A stretch of 64,000 nt of DNA from Motiliproteus sp041586615 (lineage in GTDB: Bacteria; Pseudomonadota; Gammaproteobacteria; Pseudomonadales; Balneatricaceae): NCBI GenBank assembly GCA_041586615.1, contig JBFGZS010000014.1, positions 1 to 64,000 on the forward strand, written 5' to 3'. Under the pieces are notes generated by a model. That model was not told where the DNA came from and made no database searches. It was given only the letters and a program-made list of their open reading frames with translations. The position numbers and the translations under genes were made by a program. This document shows, piece after piece, positions 16,507 through 24,647 of this stretch. The stretch's first letter is position 1. Each line of letters opens with the position of its first letter.

Positions 16507-16753
16507 GGTATCCGATAAGCAGTGTCAAGTAGGTCGCCCTCCGTGCACGACGAAGAGCTTAAGAGGACGTATTCTAAAAGCTAAGGGTCACCAGCTCAAC
16601 ATAATGACGGAATTGGTCTGACCGTTGTGCGTGCCGGCGAGACAGAGCAGGATAGGGTATGTCCAGCGAGCGCTTTGATCCTTCCGCTAATTGCCAATAC
16701 GGGGGGCAATGGGTAAAGTGCCGCCCAAGTTGGCGGTTGATAAATGACTGCAC

Positions 16754-17887
16754 GTGAGTCAGATGAATCAGGGTCGGAGTATGACACCTTTACAGCGTTA
16801 CCAGAAAGATTTACAGCGGGACGACTTTCATTATGATCCGGCCCAAGAGATGGCGGTTCAGCATCTGCAGCGCCTGTACGATGATTTGTTGCGCAGGCAA
16901 AATCAATCCAAACCAAAATTTATTGATCGCTTGGGGCGTCGCCTGCGCAAGACACGGGAAGAGCCTATACAGGGGTTGTATTTCTGGGGTGGAGTCGGCC
17001 GGGGTAAGACCTACCTCATGGATACCTTCTACGACAGCTTGCCCTTTAGCCAGAAGACGCGCACCCATTTTCATCGCTTTATGCAGCGGGTGCATGCCGA
17101 ATTGCGCACGTTTGAAGGTGAGAAAAATCCGCTGGACCGGGTGGCTTCGCGTTTTGCCAGTGAATCTCGGGTCATCTGTTTTGATGAGTTTTTCGTCTCG
17201 GACATCACCGATGCCATGATCCTCGGCGGATTGATGGAGAGGCTCTTTGCGGCGGGTGTGACGCTCGTGGCGACGTCGAACATTATTCCCGATGGGTTAT
17301 ACGAGAACGGCCTGCAGCGCCAGCGCTTCCTGCCGGCCATTGCGCTCCTGAATCGTTATACCGATATTGTGAATGTCGACAGTGGTGTCGATTATCGATT
17401 ACGGGTGCTGGAACAGGCCGAGTTGTACCATTTTCCGCTCGATGCGTCTGCCGATGAGAGTTTAACGAAGAGCTTCGAAGGATTAGCGCCTGATCTGAAT
17501 GAGAGTATTGATGGGCGGATTCTGACCATCAATAACCGTCCAATGCACTCGCGGCGCTGTTGTGAAGACGTGGTCTGGTTTGATTTTGTCGAGTTGTGCG
17601 ACGGGCCGCGTAGCCAAAATGATTATATCGAGATAGCCAAGCAGTTCCATGCGGTGCTGATTTCGAATGTGCCCGTGTTAGGCAACGATAAAGATGACCA
17701 GGCGCGGCGGTTTGTGAATCTGGTTGACGAGTTTTACGATTGCAATGTGAAGTTAATCCTGTCTGCCGCGGTTGAGTTGCGTCAGCTCTATGCGGGCGGG
17801 CGGCTGGAGTTTGAATTCCAGCGTACGACCAGTCGGCTTTTAGAGATGCAGTCCCATGAATATCTGGGGCGTGAACACCGGGCTTGA
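16754..17887 (+). CDS. zapE: Cell division protein ZapE (AFG1-like ATPase)
   Basis: A 377-residue P-loop ATPase of the AFG1/ZapE family, associated with the Z-ring in gammaproteobacteria. Motifs in order are GLYFWGGVGRGKTYLMD (Walker A), FHRFMQRVH, CFDEFFVSDITDAM (Walker B), VATSNIIPDGLY (sensor 1) and the C-terminal family block FVNLVDEFYD. The frame opens at GTG 16754. ATG 16763 and ATG 16781 (TPLQRYQKDL) are plausible alternatives, the last preceded by AGGG. It precedes rplM-rpsI as in Pseudomonas-type genomes. Confidence 0.92.
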   Translation: MSQMNQGRSMTPLQRYQKDLQRDDFHYDPAQEMAVQHLQRLYDDLLRRQNQSKPKFIDRLGRRLRKTREEPIQGLYFWGGVGRGKTYLMDTFYDSLPFSQKTRTHFHRFMQRVHAELRTFEGEKNPLDRVASRFASESRVICFDEFFVSDITDAMILGGLMERLFAAGVTLVATSNIIPDGLYENGLQRQRFLPAIALLNRYTDIVNVDSGVDYRLRVLEQAELYHFPLDASADESLTKSFEGLAPDLNESIDGRILTINNRPMHSRRCCEDVVWFDFVELCDGPRSQNDYIEIAKQFHAVLISNVPVLGNDKDDQARRFVNLVDEFYDCNVKLILSAAVELRQLYAGGRLEFEFQRTTSRLLEMQSHEYLGREHRA

Positions 17888-17960
17888 GTGCCTGGGTCCC
17901 GCTTGCGGCGCTGTTTTGTACAGAGTGAGCACAAAAGCGGATAGAAAGCGTTTTATGGGG

Positions 17961-17988
17961 TTACATATGCGGCGCGTTTGTCTATAAT
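17961..17988 (+). promoter_or_regulatory. rplM-rpsI promoter
   Basis: TTACAT (17961-17966), a 16-bp spacer and TATAAT (17983-17988) are followed by a GC-rich discriminator (GCGCCG), as expected for a growth-rate-regulated ribosomal protein promoter. A leader of about 120 nt precedes rplM. Confidence 0.6.
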
Positions 17989-18115
17989 GCGCCGTCCTTT
18001 TTTGGTGGTAACCGAAAAGGAGTGTACGTTGCAGAGATGCTGTTTGTTGTCTGCAACCAATAATTATAGGAAACGCCGGAGTGTTCTGATCCGGGGAAGA
18101 GAAAAGGCAAATTCA

Positions 18116-18544
18116 ATGAAAACTGTTAGCACAAAGCCCGCTGAAGTTAAGCGCGAGTGGTTTGTGGTAGACGCCGAGGGTCTGACCCTGGGTCGTATGG
18201 CTACAGAAATTGCACGTCGTCTGCGCGGCAAGCATAAGCCGGAGTTTACTCCGCACGTTGATACTGGCGATTACATTGTAGTTATCAATGCCGATAAGGT
18301 TCGTGTGACGGGCAACAAAGCCAAGGCGAAGAACTATTACCGTCATACCGGTTATCCCGGTGGTTTGCGTTCCATGAGCTTTGAAAAAATGATGGATCAT
18401 GCTCCTGAGCGTCCTATTCAGTTCGCTGTTAAGGGTATGCTGCCTCGGGGTCCTTTGGGTCGCTCCATGTTCGCAAAACTGAAGGTTTACGCGGGCAATA
18501 CCCACCCTCATGCAGCTCAGCAACCTCAAGAACTGAAGATTTAA
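18116..18544 (+). CDS. rplM: 50S ribosomal protein L13
   Basis: 142 residues, the standard bacterial uL13 length. Conserved features include REWFVVDAEGLTLGRMA, HKPEFTPHVDTGDYIVVINA, RHTGYPGGL and the C-terminal AVKGMLPRGPLGR. The open frame extends upstream to 17978, but ATG 18116 matches the known L13 start. It is transcribed with rpsI 12 bp downstream. Confidence 0.97.
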   Translation: MKTVSTKPAEVKREWFVVDAEGLTLGRMATEIARRLRGKHKPEFTPHVDTGDYIVVINADKVRVTGNKAKAKNYYRHTGYPGGLRSMSFEKMMDHAPERPIQFAVKGMLPRGPLGRSMFAKLKVYAGNTHPHAAQQPQELKI

Positions 18545-18556
18545 AGGAAGGCAGAT

Positions 18557-18949
18557 ATGTCCACAACTCAATATTACGGTACCGGACGTCGCAAGACTTC
18601 TACTGCGCGCGTCTTCCTGAAGCCGGGTACAGGCAATATTTCTATCAACGATCGCACTATCGAGCAGTACTTTGGTCGTGAAGTGGCGCGAATGATTGTT
18701 AAGCAGCCGCTGGAACTGACCGAGAACACCGAGAAGTTCGATATGTACATCACGGTTGCTGGTGGTGGTAGCTTCGGTCAGGCTGGTGCGATCCGTCACG
18801 GCATCACCCGTGCATTGATGGCCTATGACGAGACTCTGCGCCCTGCGCTGCGTAAAGCGGGTTATGTTACTCGTGACGCACGTGAAGTTGAGCGTAAGAA
18901 GGTTGGTCTGCGTAAAGCGCGTAAGAAGCCTCAGTTCTCCAAGCGTTAA
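18557..18949 (+). CDS. rpsI: 30S ribosomal protein S9
   Basis: 130 residues, the standard uS9 length. It carries YYGTGRRKTSTARVFLKPG at the N terminus, the GGGSFGQAGAIRHGITRAL core and the basic tail ending RKKPQFSKR, which reaches the ribosomal P site. A good AAGGAAGG-type ribosome site precedes it. It is the second gene of the rplM-rpsI operon, followed by a strong terminator. Confidence 0.97.
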   Translation: MSTTQYYGTGRRKTSTARVFLKPGTGNISINDRTIEQYFGREVARMIVKQPLELTENTEKFDMYITVAGGGSFGQAGAIRHGITRALMAYDETLRPALRKAGYVTRDAREVERKKVGLRKARKKPQFSKR

Positions 18950-18973
18950 TCAGGTCGTTTTTCGATCTTGGAA

Positions 18974-19008
18974 AGCGCCCGTCCCTATGGATTGGGCGTT
19001 TTTTTTTG
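18974..19008 (+). terminator. Terminator of rplM-rpsI
   Basis: A GC stem (CGCCC at about 18976-18980 with GGGCG at 18994-18998) is followed by nine consecutive T residues, about 25 bp after the rpsI stop. Confidence 0.85.
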
Positions 19009-19257
19009 GCTGAACTATTTCATCATGGACGTCGAGATAGGGTTGGGGTGGGTTGATTTCCCCTGTTTGCTGAGTTGTAAAACGAAGGTTGCCTATTGCA
19101 CCGCAAAATAATAGGGTCTTTGCCTTGTATGCAGCAGACATACTCTTTAAAATCTCGTCAATTTTTTGAGTCCATGAGTTAGTGTTTTTAATTCATTGCG
19201 GTAGAGGGCTTGGGCCATCAGGTCTGGGCAGGAAGCCGATTAATGGGAGAAACCTTG

Positions 19258-19854
19258 ATGAGTAATGAAGGCGTAAACAAGGGGCGTCGTCGCTTCCTGG
19301 TAGCCTCCACGTCCGCAGTTGGGGCCGTGGGAGCTGTAGGAGCTGCGATCCCCTTCGTAGCTTCGTGGAATCCCAGTGCAAAGGCAAAAGCGGCAGGTGC
19401 TCCGGTTAAAGCGGACATCAGCAAGCTGGCGCCGGGTCAGCAGATGATCGTAGAGTGGCGCGGTAAGCCGGTCTGGATCGTTCGCCGTACCCCCGAAGCG
19501 CTGGCGAATCTGGAGAAGCTGAGTAGCAAAATGGCGGATCCTGAATCAGCCAAACCGCAGCAGCCCGATTATATACCCAAGACGGCAGCTCGCGCGTTGA
19601 AGGAAGAGTATGCGGTGATGACAGGGATCTGTACCCACCTGGGTTGTTCCCCGACTTACCGTCCTGAGATTGCGCCGGCCGATCTGGGAGCTGAGTGGCT
19701 GGGTGGTTTCTTCTGCCCTTGTCATGGTTCTCGTTTCGATCTGTCCGGTCGCGTATACGCAGGTTTTCCTGCGCCAACCAATCTGGTGATTCCGCCTCAC
19801 GCGTATATCGATGACAAGGTGATCATGGTCGGTGTAGATCAGGAGAAAGCGTAA
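19258..19854 (+). CDS. petA: Ubiquinol-cytochrome c reductase iron-sulfur subunit (Rieske)
   Basis: A 198-residue Rieske protein of cytochrome bc1. A twin-arginine-type N terminus (GRRRFLVAST) is followed by a single anchor helix (AVGAVGAVGAAIPFVAS). The 2Fe-2S ligands lie in CTHLGC and CPCHGS. GGGAGA sits at a suitable distance before ATG 19258, although the frame is open from 19210. The stop overlaps the start of petB (ATGG shared). It transfers electrons from ubiquinol to cytochrome c1 on the periplasmic side. Confidence 0.96.
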   Translation: MSNEGVNKGRRRFLVASTSAVGAVGAVGAAIPFVASWNPSAKAKAAGAPVKADISKLAPGQQMIVEWRGKPVWIVRRTPEALANLEKLSSKMADPESAKPQQPDYIPKTAARALKEEYAVMTGICTHLGCSPTYRPEIAPADLGAEWLGGFFCPCHGSRFDLSGRVYAGFPAPTNLVIPPHAYIDDKVIMVGVDQEKA

Positions 19855-21113
19855 TGGGAAACCCGAATAGAAGCAAAGCCGAATCCGGCTTAATGCGGTG
19901 GATCGATGACCGGTTCCCCGCAACCCAGATGTGGGAAGATCATCTGAGTAAGTACTACGCGCCGAAGAATTTTAACTTCTGGTACTTCTTTGGCTCGCTG
20001 GCGCTGTTGGTTTTAGTTAACCAGATCGTGACCGGTATCTGGCTGACCATGAGCTACAACCCCTCCGCGGAAGGTGCCTTCGCTTCCGTTGAGTACATTA
20101 TGCGCGACGTTGAGTATGGCTGGTTGCTGCGTTATCTGCACTCAACCGGCGCCTCCGCCTTTTTCGTTGTGGTCTATCTGCATATGTTCCGCGGCCTGAT
20201 GTACGGTTCTTACCGTAATCCCCGTGAGCTGCTGTGGATCTTCGGCATGGCAATCTACCTTATCCTGATGGCCGAAGCCTTTATGGGTTACCTGCTGCCT
20301 TGGGGTCAGATGTCCTACTGGGGTGCCCAGGTTATCATCTCCCTGTTTGGTGCTATCCCCTGGATCGGTGAAGATCTGCAGCAGTGGATCCGTGGTGACT
20401 ACCTGATCTCCGGTATCACGTTGAACCGTTTCTTTGCACTGCACGTTATCGCGCTGCCGATCGTACTGCTGGCCCTGGTGGTTCTGCACATTCTGGCGCT
20501 GCACGAAGTGGGTTCAAACAACCCTGACGGTATTGAAATCAAGAAAAACAAAGACGCAAACGGCATTCCGCTCGATGGTATTCCGTTCCACCCATACTAC
20601 TCCGTGAAGGATATCGTGGGTGTGGTCGTGTTCCTGTTTGTCTTCTGCATGGTTGTGTTCTTCTTCCCTGAGGGCGGCGGTTACTTCCTCGAGAAGCCCA
20701 ACTTTGAGCCAGCGAACCCGCTGAAGACGCCCGAGCATATTGCGCCGGTTTGGTACTTCACGCCTTTCTACGCCATGCTGCGTGCGGTAACGTACCCGCT
20801 GTTCGGTGTGGACGCCAAGTTCTGGGGTGTGGTCGTGATGGGCGGTGCTATCGCTATCCTGTTCGTGCTGCCTTGGCTGGATAAGAGTCCGGTCAAATCT
20901 ATCCGCTACAAGGGTATGATTTCCAAGGTGATGCTGGCGGTGTTTGCTGTGTCTTTCGTTATCCTGGGTGTGTTGGGTGCTATTCCGGCAACACCAGAGC
21001 GGACGATGCTGGCTCAGCTGGCTACCACGCTGTACTTCGTGTTCTTCCTGGCCATGCCTTGGTACAGCAAGATCGACAAGACAAAACCGGTTCCTGAGAG
21101 GGTGACAGGCTAA
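19854..21113 (+). CDS. petB: Cytochrome b subunit of the bc1 complex
   Basis: A 419-residue di-haem cytochrome b with about eight membrane helices. Haem-ligand helices are seen in LLRYLHSTGASAFF / VVYLHMFRG and FFALHVIALP / LVVLHILALHEVG. The Qo-site loop reads APVWYFTPFYAMLRA, the PVWY variant of the classical PEWY motif. It starts within the petA stop and ends at the first base of petC (TAATG overlap), so the three genes are translationally coupled. Confidence 0.97.
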   Translation: MGNPNRSKAESGLMRWIDDRFPATQMWEDHLSKYYAPKNFNFWYFFGSLALLVLVNQIVTGIWLTMSYNPSAEGAFASVEYIMRDVEYGWLLRYLHSTGASAFFVVVYLHMFRGLMYGSYRNPRELLWIFGMAIYLILMAEAFMGYLLPWGQMSYWGAQVIISLFGAIPWIGEDLQQWIRGDYLISGITLNRFFALHVIALPIVLLALVVLHILALHEVGSNNPDGIEIKKNKDANGIPLDGIPFHPYYSVKDIVGVVVFLFVFCMVVFFFPEGGGYFLEKPNFEPANPLKTPEHIAPVWYFTPFYAMLRAVTYPLFGVDAKFWGVVVMGGAIAILFVLPWLDKSPVKSIRYKGMISKVMLAVFAVSFVILGVLGAIPATPERTMLAQLATTLYFVFFLAMPWYSKIDKTKPVPERVTG

Positions 21114-21820
21114 TGAAAAAGCTATTTATTGCGATTCTTTTTGCTGCGCTCCCCATGTCTGTCATGGCGGCCGGCGCTAAAGTCCCTCTGGATGCTTTTG
21201 AGGTGAACCTGGATGACAAGCAATCCCTGCAGAACGGCATGGAGTTGTTTGTTGAAAATTGCATGGGTTGTCATTCAGCTCAGTACCAGCGTTATGAGCG
21301 TGCTGCCGATGATCTGGGCATGGATAAAGCTTATGTTGAAGAGAATCTGATCGTTGGTGATCAGAAGATCGGTCAGCAGATGACTATTGCCATGACCACT
21401 GATGACGCGCAAATCTGGTTTGGTGCGCCGCCACCGGATCTGACGTTGGCTACCCGTGTACGCGGTGCCGACTGGGTTTACACCTATCTGCGTAGCTTCT
21501 ATGTTGATGACTCCCGCCCCTGGGGAGTTAATAACAAGGTGTTCAAGGACGTGGGTATGCCCAACGTTCTCGTCGGGCTGCAAGGTGTCCAGGTTTGTAA
21601 AGGTGAGCACTGTGAAGAGCTGGAGTTGAAGTCTGCCGGAACCATGAATGCGCAGGATTTCGACAAGGCGATGTACGACCTGACTAACTTCATGGCGTAT
21701 ATGTCAGAGCCATCGAAGATGGTGAGTGGTACAATCGGCATGTATGTGCTGATCTTCCTGGCTATTCTGTTCGTCTTTGCTTACGCACTGAAGAAAGAGT
21801 TCTGGAAAGATATCCACTGA
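21113..21820 (+). CDS. petC: Cytochrome c1
   Basis: A 235-residue bc1 cytochrome c1. It has a cleavable signal peptide (LFIAILFAALPMSVMAAG), a CMGCH haem-attachment motif near residue 50, a likely axial methionine in the globular domain, and a C-terminal membrane anchor (TIGMYVLIFLAILFVFAYAL) ending KKEFWKDIH. It is the last gene of the petABC operon, followed at 21851 by a terminator. Confidence 0.96.
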   Translation: MKKLFIAILFAALPMSVMAAGAKVPLDAFEVNLDDKQSLQNGMELFVENCMGCHSAQYQRYERAADDLGMDKAYVEENLIVGDQKIGQQMTIAMTTDDAQIWFGAPPPDLTLATRVRGADWVYTYLRSFYVDDSRPWGVNNKVFKDVGMPNVLVGLQGVQVCKGEHCEELELKSAGTMNAQDFDKAMYDLTNFMAYMSEPSKMVSGTIGMYVLIFLAILFVFAYALKKEFWKDIH

Positions 21821-21850
21821 CGTAACGGGTTTTTACTGACCCCTTGCAAG

Positions 21851-21880
21851 CGCACGCGATCTTTGGTCGCGTGCGTTTTA
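21851..21880 (+). terminator. Terminator of petABC
   Basis: A 9-bp perfect stem (21851-21859 with 21867-21875) and a TTTT tail follow the petC stop by about 30 bp. Confidence 0.85.
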
Positions 21881-21909
21881 ATTCATATGCGATAGTTCAA
21901 GGTGCCAAC

Positions 21910-22539
21910 ATGGGTGTGATGTCAAAACGTTCCTCGATGACCTTTTTTTCAGATGGTGCTGATCATTACAGCCATCGTGTGCGGATCGTGCTGGCGGAAA
22001 AAGGGGTTGCTGTCGATGTTCTGGACACCGATCCGAATAATCCGCCGGAAGATCTGTCGGAGGTTAACCCGTATAACAACCTGCCGACGCTGGTGGATCG
22101 CGAGCTTGTTCTTTACGAGCCCAACGTGATGATGGAGTACCTTGATGAGCGTTTTCCGCATCCCCCTCTGCTGCCTGTTTATCCGGTGGCGCGTGCCGAA
22201 AGCCGGTTGTTTATCTATCGGATCGATAAGGATTGGTGTCGCTTGGTCGATGTGATCATGAAGACCGGTGATGAGACTGAGAAAGAGGCGGCGCGGAAAG
22301 AGTTGCGTGAAAGTCTGGTTGCTACAGCGCCCATCTTTTCTGAGAAACCGTTTTTTATGAGCGATGAGTTTACGCTGGTTGATTGCTGTATCGCGCCTAT
22401 TTTGTGGCGTTTGCCGCAGCTGGGTATCGAGCTTGATCATCCATCCGTTAAGCCGTTGACCGACTATATGGATCGACTGTTTGATCGAGATTCTTTTATC
22501 GATAGTTTGTCTGAAGCCGAGAAAGAGATTCGCTGTTAA
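21910..22539 (+). CDS. sspA: Stringent starvation protein A
   Basis: A 209-residue GST-fold protein that binds RNA polymerase and alters transcription under starvation and acid stress. It has a thioredoxin-like N-terminal domain (SSMTFFSDGADHYSHRVRIVLAEKGV) with NNLPTLVDREL. The FPHPPLLPVYPVARAESRL stretch is diagnostic of SspA rather than other GSTs. The helical C-terminal half contains DEFTLVDCCIAPILWRLPQLG. The start is chosen at ATG 21910 by comparison with the family. A hairpin separates it from sspB. Confidence 0.95.
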   Translation: MGVMSKRSSMTFFSDGADHYSHRVRIVLAEKGVAVDVLDTDPNNPPEDLSEVNPYNNLPTLVDRELVLYEPNVMMEYLDERFPHPPLLPVYPVARAESRLFIYRIDKDWCRLVDVIMKTGDETEKEAARKELRESLVATAPIFSEKPFFMSDEFTLVDCCIAPILWRLPQLGIELDHPSVKPLTDYMDRLFDRDSFIDSLSEAEKEIRC

Positions 22540-22561
22540 GCGCGTTTTTCGATGTAAACAG

Positions 22562-22585
22562 AGGGAGACTAAGTCTCCCTTTTTA
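22562..22585 (+). terminator. Hairpin between sspA and sspB
   Basis: A near-perfect palindrome (AGGGAGACT-A-AGTCTCCCT, 22562-22580) followed by T residues lies 23 bp after sspA. It may attenuate read-through into sspB. Confidence 0.65.
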
Positions 22586-22611
22586 ATGGTTAATTGTTTT
22601 TGGGTTTATTT

Positions 22612-23004
22612 ATGACACCAAGTCGCCCCTATTTGATTCGTGGGCTCAATGATTGGATTAATGACAATCAATCGACGCCCTATATTGTGGTTGATGCCGG
22701 TATTCAAGGGATTCAGGTACCTGAGGATTACATCAGCGATGGACAGATTGTGTTGAATATCGCGCCTTCTGCCGTGAAGGAGCTGATGATTACGAATGAG
22801 GCTGTCGAGTTTAGCGCACGATTCGGCGGTGTGCCGATGCAGGTATATGTCCCGATTATTGCCGTTATGGCTATCTACGCCAAAGAGAGTGGTCAGGGGA
22901 TGAGCTTTGGGCGTGAGCCCGGTGCGCCAGAGCCGCCGACCTCGCCGAGCGGTGATGATAAAGCCAAGGCCTCGACGCGCCCCGTGTTAAAAGTCGTTAA
23001 ATAA
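22612..23004 (+). CDS. sspB: ClpXP protease specificity-enhancing factor SspB
   Basis: A 130-residue adaptor that tethers ssrA-tagged proteins to ClpXP. The N-terminal domain begins PSRPYLIRGLNDWINDN and includes TPYIVVDAG, DGQIVLNIAPSAVK and the FSARFGGVP strand. A flexible Pro-rich linker (APEPPTSPS) leads to the short C-terminal ClpX-binding tail (RPVLKVVK). ATG 22612 matches the family start. It is paired with sspA in the usual order. Confidence 0.95.
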   Translation: MTPSRPYLIRGLNDWINDNQSTPYIVVDAGIQGIQVPEDYISDGQIVLNIAPSAVKELMITNEAVEFSARFGGVPMQVYVPIIAVMAIYAKESGQGMSFGREPGAPEPPTSPSGDDKAKASTRPVLKVVK

Positions 23005-23120
23005 TGTTGCGCGTTAATTAGACGTTCGCCACCCAGTGTGGGTGGCGATAGGTGGTCTGTTTGCGTTTTGCGTGTCCGGCAGTCTGTCCTTGGAGGCTGC
23101 TGGTTTTTCTGGTTGCAACG

Positions 23121-23687
23121 CTAGTCGATGTATTCAAACATTTTGACTACTTTTTGCACGCCGTGGGTTTCCTGTACCAGTCGGACAGCCTGTGCCGCTT
23201 CCTCTTGGCTAATAAGCCCTAGCAAATAAACAACCCCGTTTTCGGTGACGACCTTGATCCCCATGGCACTGACCTTTTCGTTGGCCATCATCTTGGTTTT
23301 AACTTTTGCCGATATCCAGGTGTCATTGACGCGAACAATGTGCGACGTTGGACCCGAGATACTGATTTCGTTGTAGACCTTGCGCACTTTGCTCAGCCGC
23401 TTGACAACCGTTTCAGCGAGTTCGCGGCTGGCTGTATCGGGGACTTGTCCGGCGAGTAGTACGACGCCGTTGTAGCTGGTCACCAGGATGTGTGACTGGC
23501 TCAGGGCCGGTGATGCTTTGCTGATATTGACCAGTGACTTGGTTTCAATGGACTCGTCGTCGATGATCGTGCCGAGCGTGCGGCTGCTGGCGACTTCGTT
23601 CATCGGTTGTTCGCTGGTTGCGCTGATGATGCTGCTGCAGCCGCCGAGTGCGAGTGTGCAGGCTAGAAATAAGGCTGATCTGTTCAT
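23121..23687 (-). CDS. dolP: Outer-membrane lipoprotein DolP (BON domains)
   Basis: A 188-residue lipoprotein (formerly YraP). It has a signal peptide with lipobox LGGC near residue 16 and then two BON domains, the first with ILVTSYNGVVLLAGQVP and the second with IKVVTENGVVYLLGLI. DolP supports outer-membrane integrity and envelope protein folding. Its start overlaps the diaA stop by four bases, making it the last gene of a lpoA-yraN-diaA-dolP operon. Confidence 0.93.
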   Translation of the reverse strand: MNRSALFLACTLALGGCSSIISATSEQPMNEVASSRTLGTIIDDESIETKSLVNISKASPALSQSHILVTSYNGVVLLAGQVPDTASRELAETVVKRLSKVRKVYNEISISGPTSHIVRVNDTWISAKVKTKMMANEKVSAMGIKVVTENGVVYLLGLISQEEAAQAVRLVQETHGVQKVVKMFEYID

Positions 23688-24280
23688 TCTTCGTCACCGC
23701 CAAATAGTTGGTATTCAATAAGATTGCCGATACCGTGCAGTACCATAAGATGTACTTCCTGTACCAGTGCGCTCGAGGTTGAGGGGATGCAGATTTCCAC
23801 TTCCTCGGGTGTCAGGAGTGCTGCCATACCGCCGCCGTCATTGCCGGTTAGCGCGATGACGTCCATCTCCCTGTCGTGTGCAGCCTGTATAGCCTGCACC
23901 ATGTTGGCTGATCTACCGTGGGGTGATAACGCCAGTAAGATGTCGCCGGGCTGTCCAAGGGCGCGAATCTGCTTGGAGTAGATCTCGCCGAAATTGCCGT
24001 CATCGGCAATGGCGCTCAGGGTGGCGCTGTCGGCTGACAGGGCGCAGGCTGGCAGGCCGGGGCGTTCCTGGGAGTAGCGATTGAGGAGTAGGGCAGAAAA
24101 ATACTGTGCCAGGGCCGCGGAGCCTCCATTGCCGCAGCAAAGAACTTTATGCTCGCTGATCAGGCAGTGAAAGATCATGATGGCAGCCTGCTCGATAGCC
24201 GGGCAAAACTCTTCTAGGGCATGGGCTTTGAGATCCAGACCTTGATGGAAGTGGTCGATAATACGGTCTTGCAGTTCCAT
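23684..24280 (-). CDS. diaA: SIS-domain DnaA initiator-associating protein DiaA
   Basis: A 198-residue phosphosugar-isomerase-fold protein of the DiaA/GmhA group. It has the CCGNGGSAALAQYFSALLLNR segment and a C-terminal IPSTSSALVQEVHLMVLH helix. Position between yraN and dolP fits DiaA, which stimulates DnaA assembly at oriC. The sequence alone does not fully exclude sedoheptulose-7-phosphate isomerase GmhA. Confidence 0.88.
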   Translation of the reverse strand: MELQDRIIDHFHQGLDLKAHALEEFCPAIEQAAIMIFHCLISEHKVLCCGNGGSAALAQYFSALLLNRYSQERPGLPACALSADSATLSAIADDGNFGEIYSKQIRALGQPGDILLALSPHGRSANMVQAIQAAHDREMDVIALTGNDGGGMAALLTPEEVEICIPSTSSALVQEVHLMVLHGIGNLIEYQLFGGDEE

Positions 24281-24293
24281 TCGTTCCTCGGAT

Positions 24294-24647
24294 TCAGGAT
24301 TCGATCGCGTTGGTTATCCAGCTGACATTATTGCCGTGTGTCTTGTCGCAGGCGAGGATATCAAATCTGCACGCCCAATTGCGATACTGGGGGTGATATT
24401 GTAGAAAATGACGTGCGGTATAAATGAGTTTTTGCTGTTTGCGATAATTAACGGTTTCGGCGGGAGAGCCGAAGCGATTGTTTGATCGCATGCGTACTTC
24501 GATGAAGACCAGTGTTTTACCGCTGTGCATTATCAGGTCTATCTCGCCGCGGGGACAGTGGTAATTGCGGGTGATTAGCCGAAGATTTCTGGTTTGCAGA
24601 TACGCCAGGGCAAAATCTTCAGCGTGCTGGCCGGTTGAGCGGCTCAA
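24294..24647 (-). CDS. yraN: YraN family endonuclease-like protein (UPF0102)
   Basis: 117 residues with the UPF0102 core: GQHAEDFALAYLQTRNLRLI, then NYHCPRGEIDLIMHSG, TLVFIEVRMRSNNRFGSP and a C-terminal RFDILACDKT. The E-x-D-x(n)-E-x-R pattern is that of restriction-endonuclease-like folds. It overlaps the lpoA stop by four bases and precedes diaA by 13 bp. Its cellular role is not settled. Confidence 0.93.
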   Translation of the reverse strand: MSRSTGQHAEDFALAYLQTRNLRLITRNYHCPRGEIDLIMHSGKTLVFIEVRMRSNNRFGSPAETVNYRKQQKLIYTARHFLQYHPQYRNWACRFDILACDKTHGNNVSWITNAIES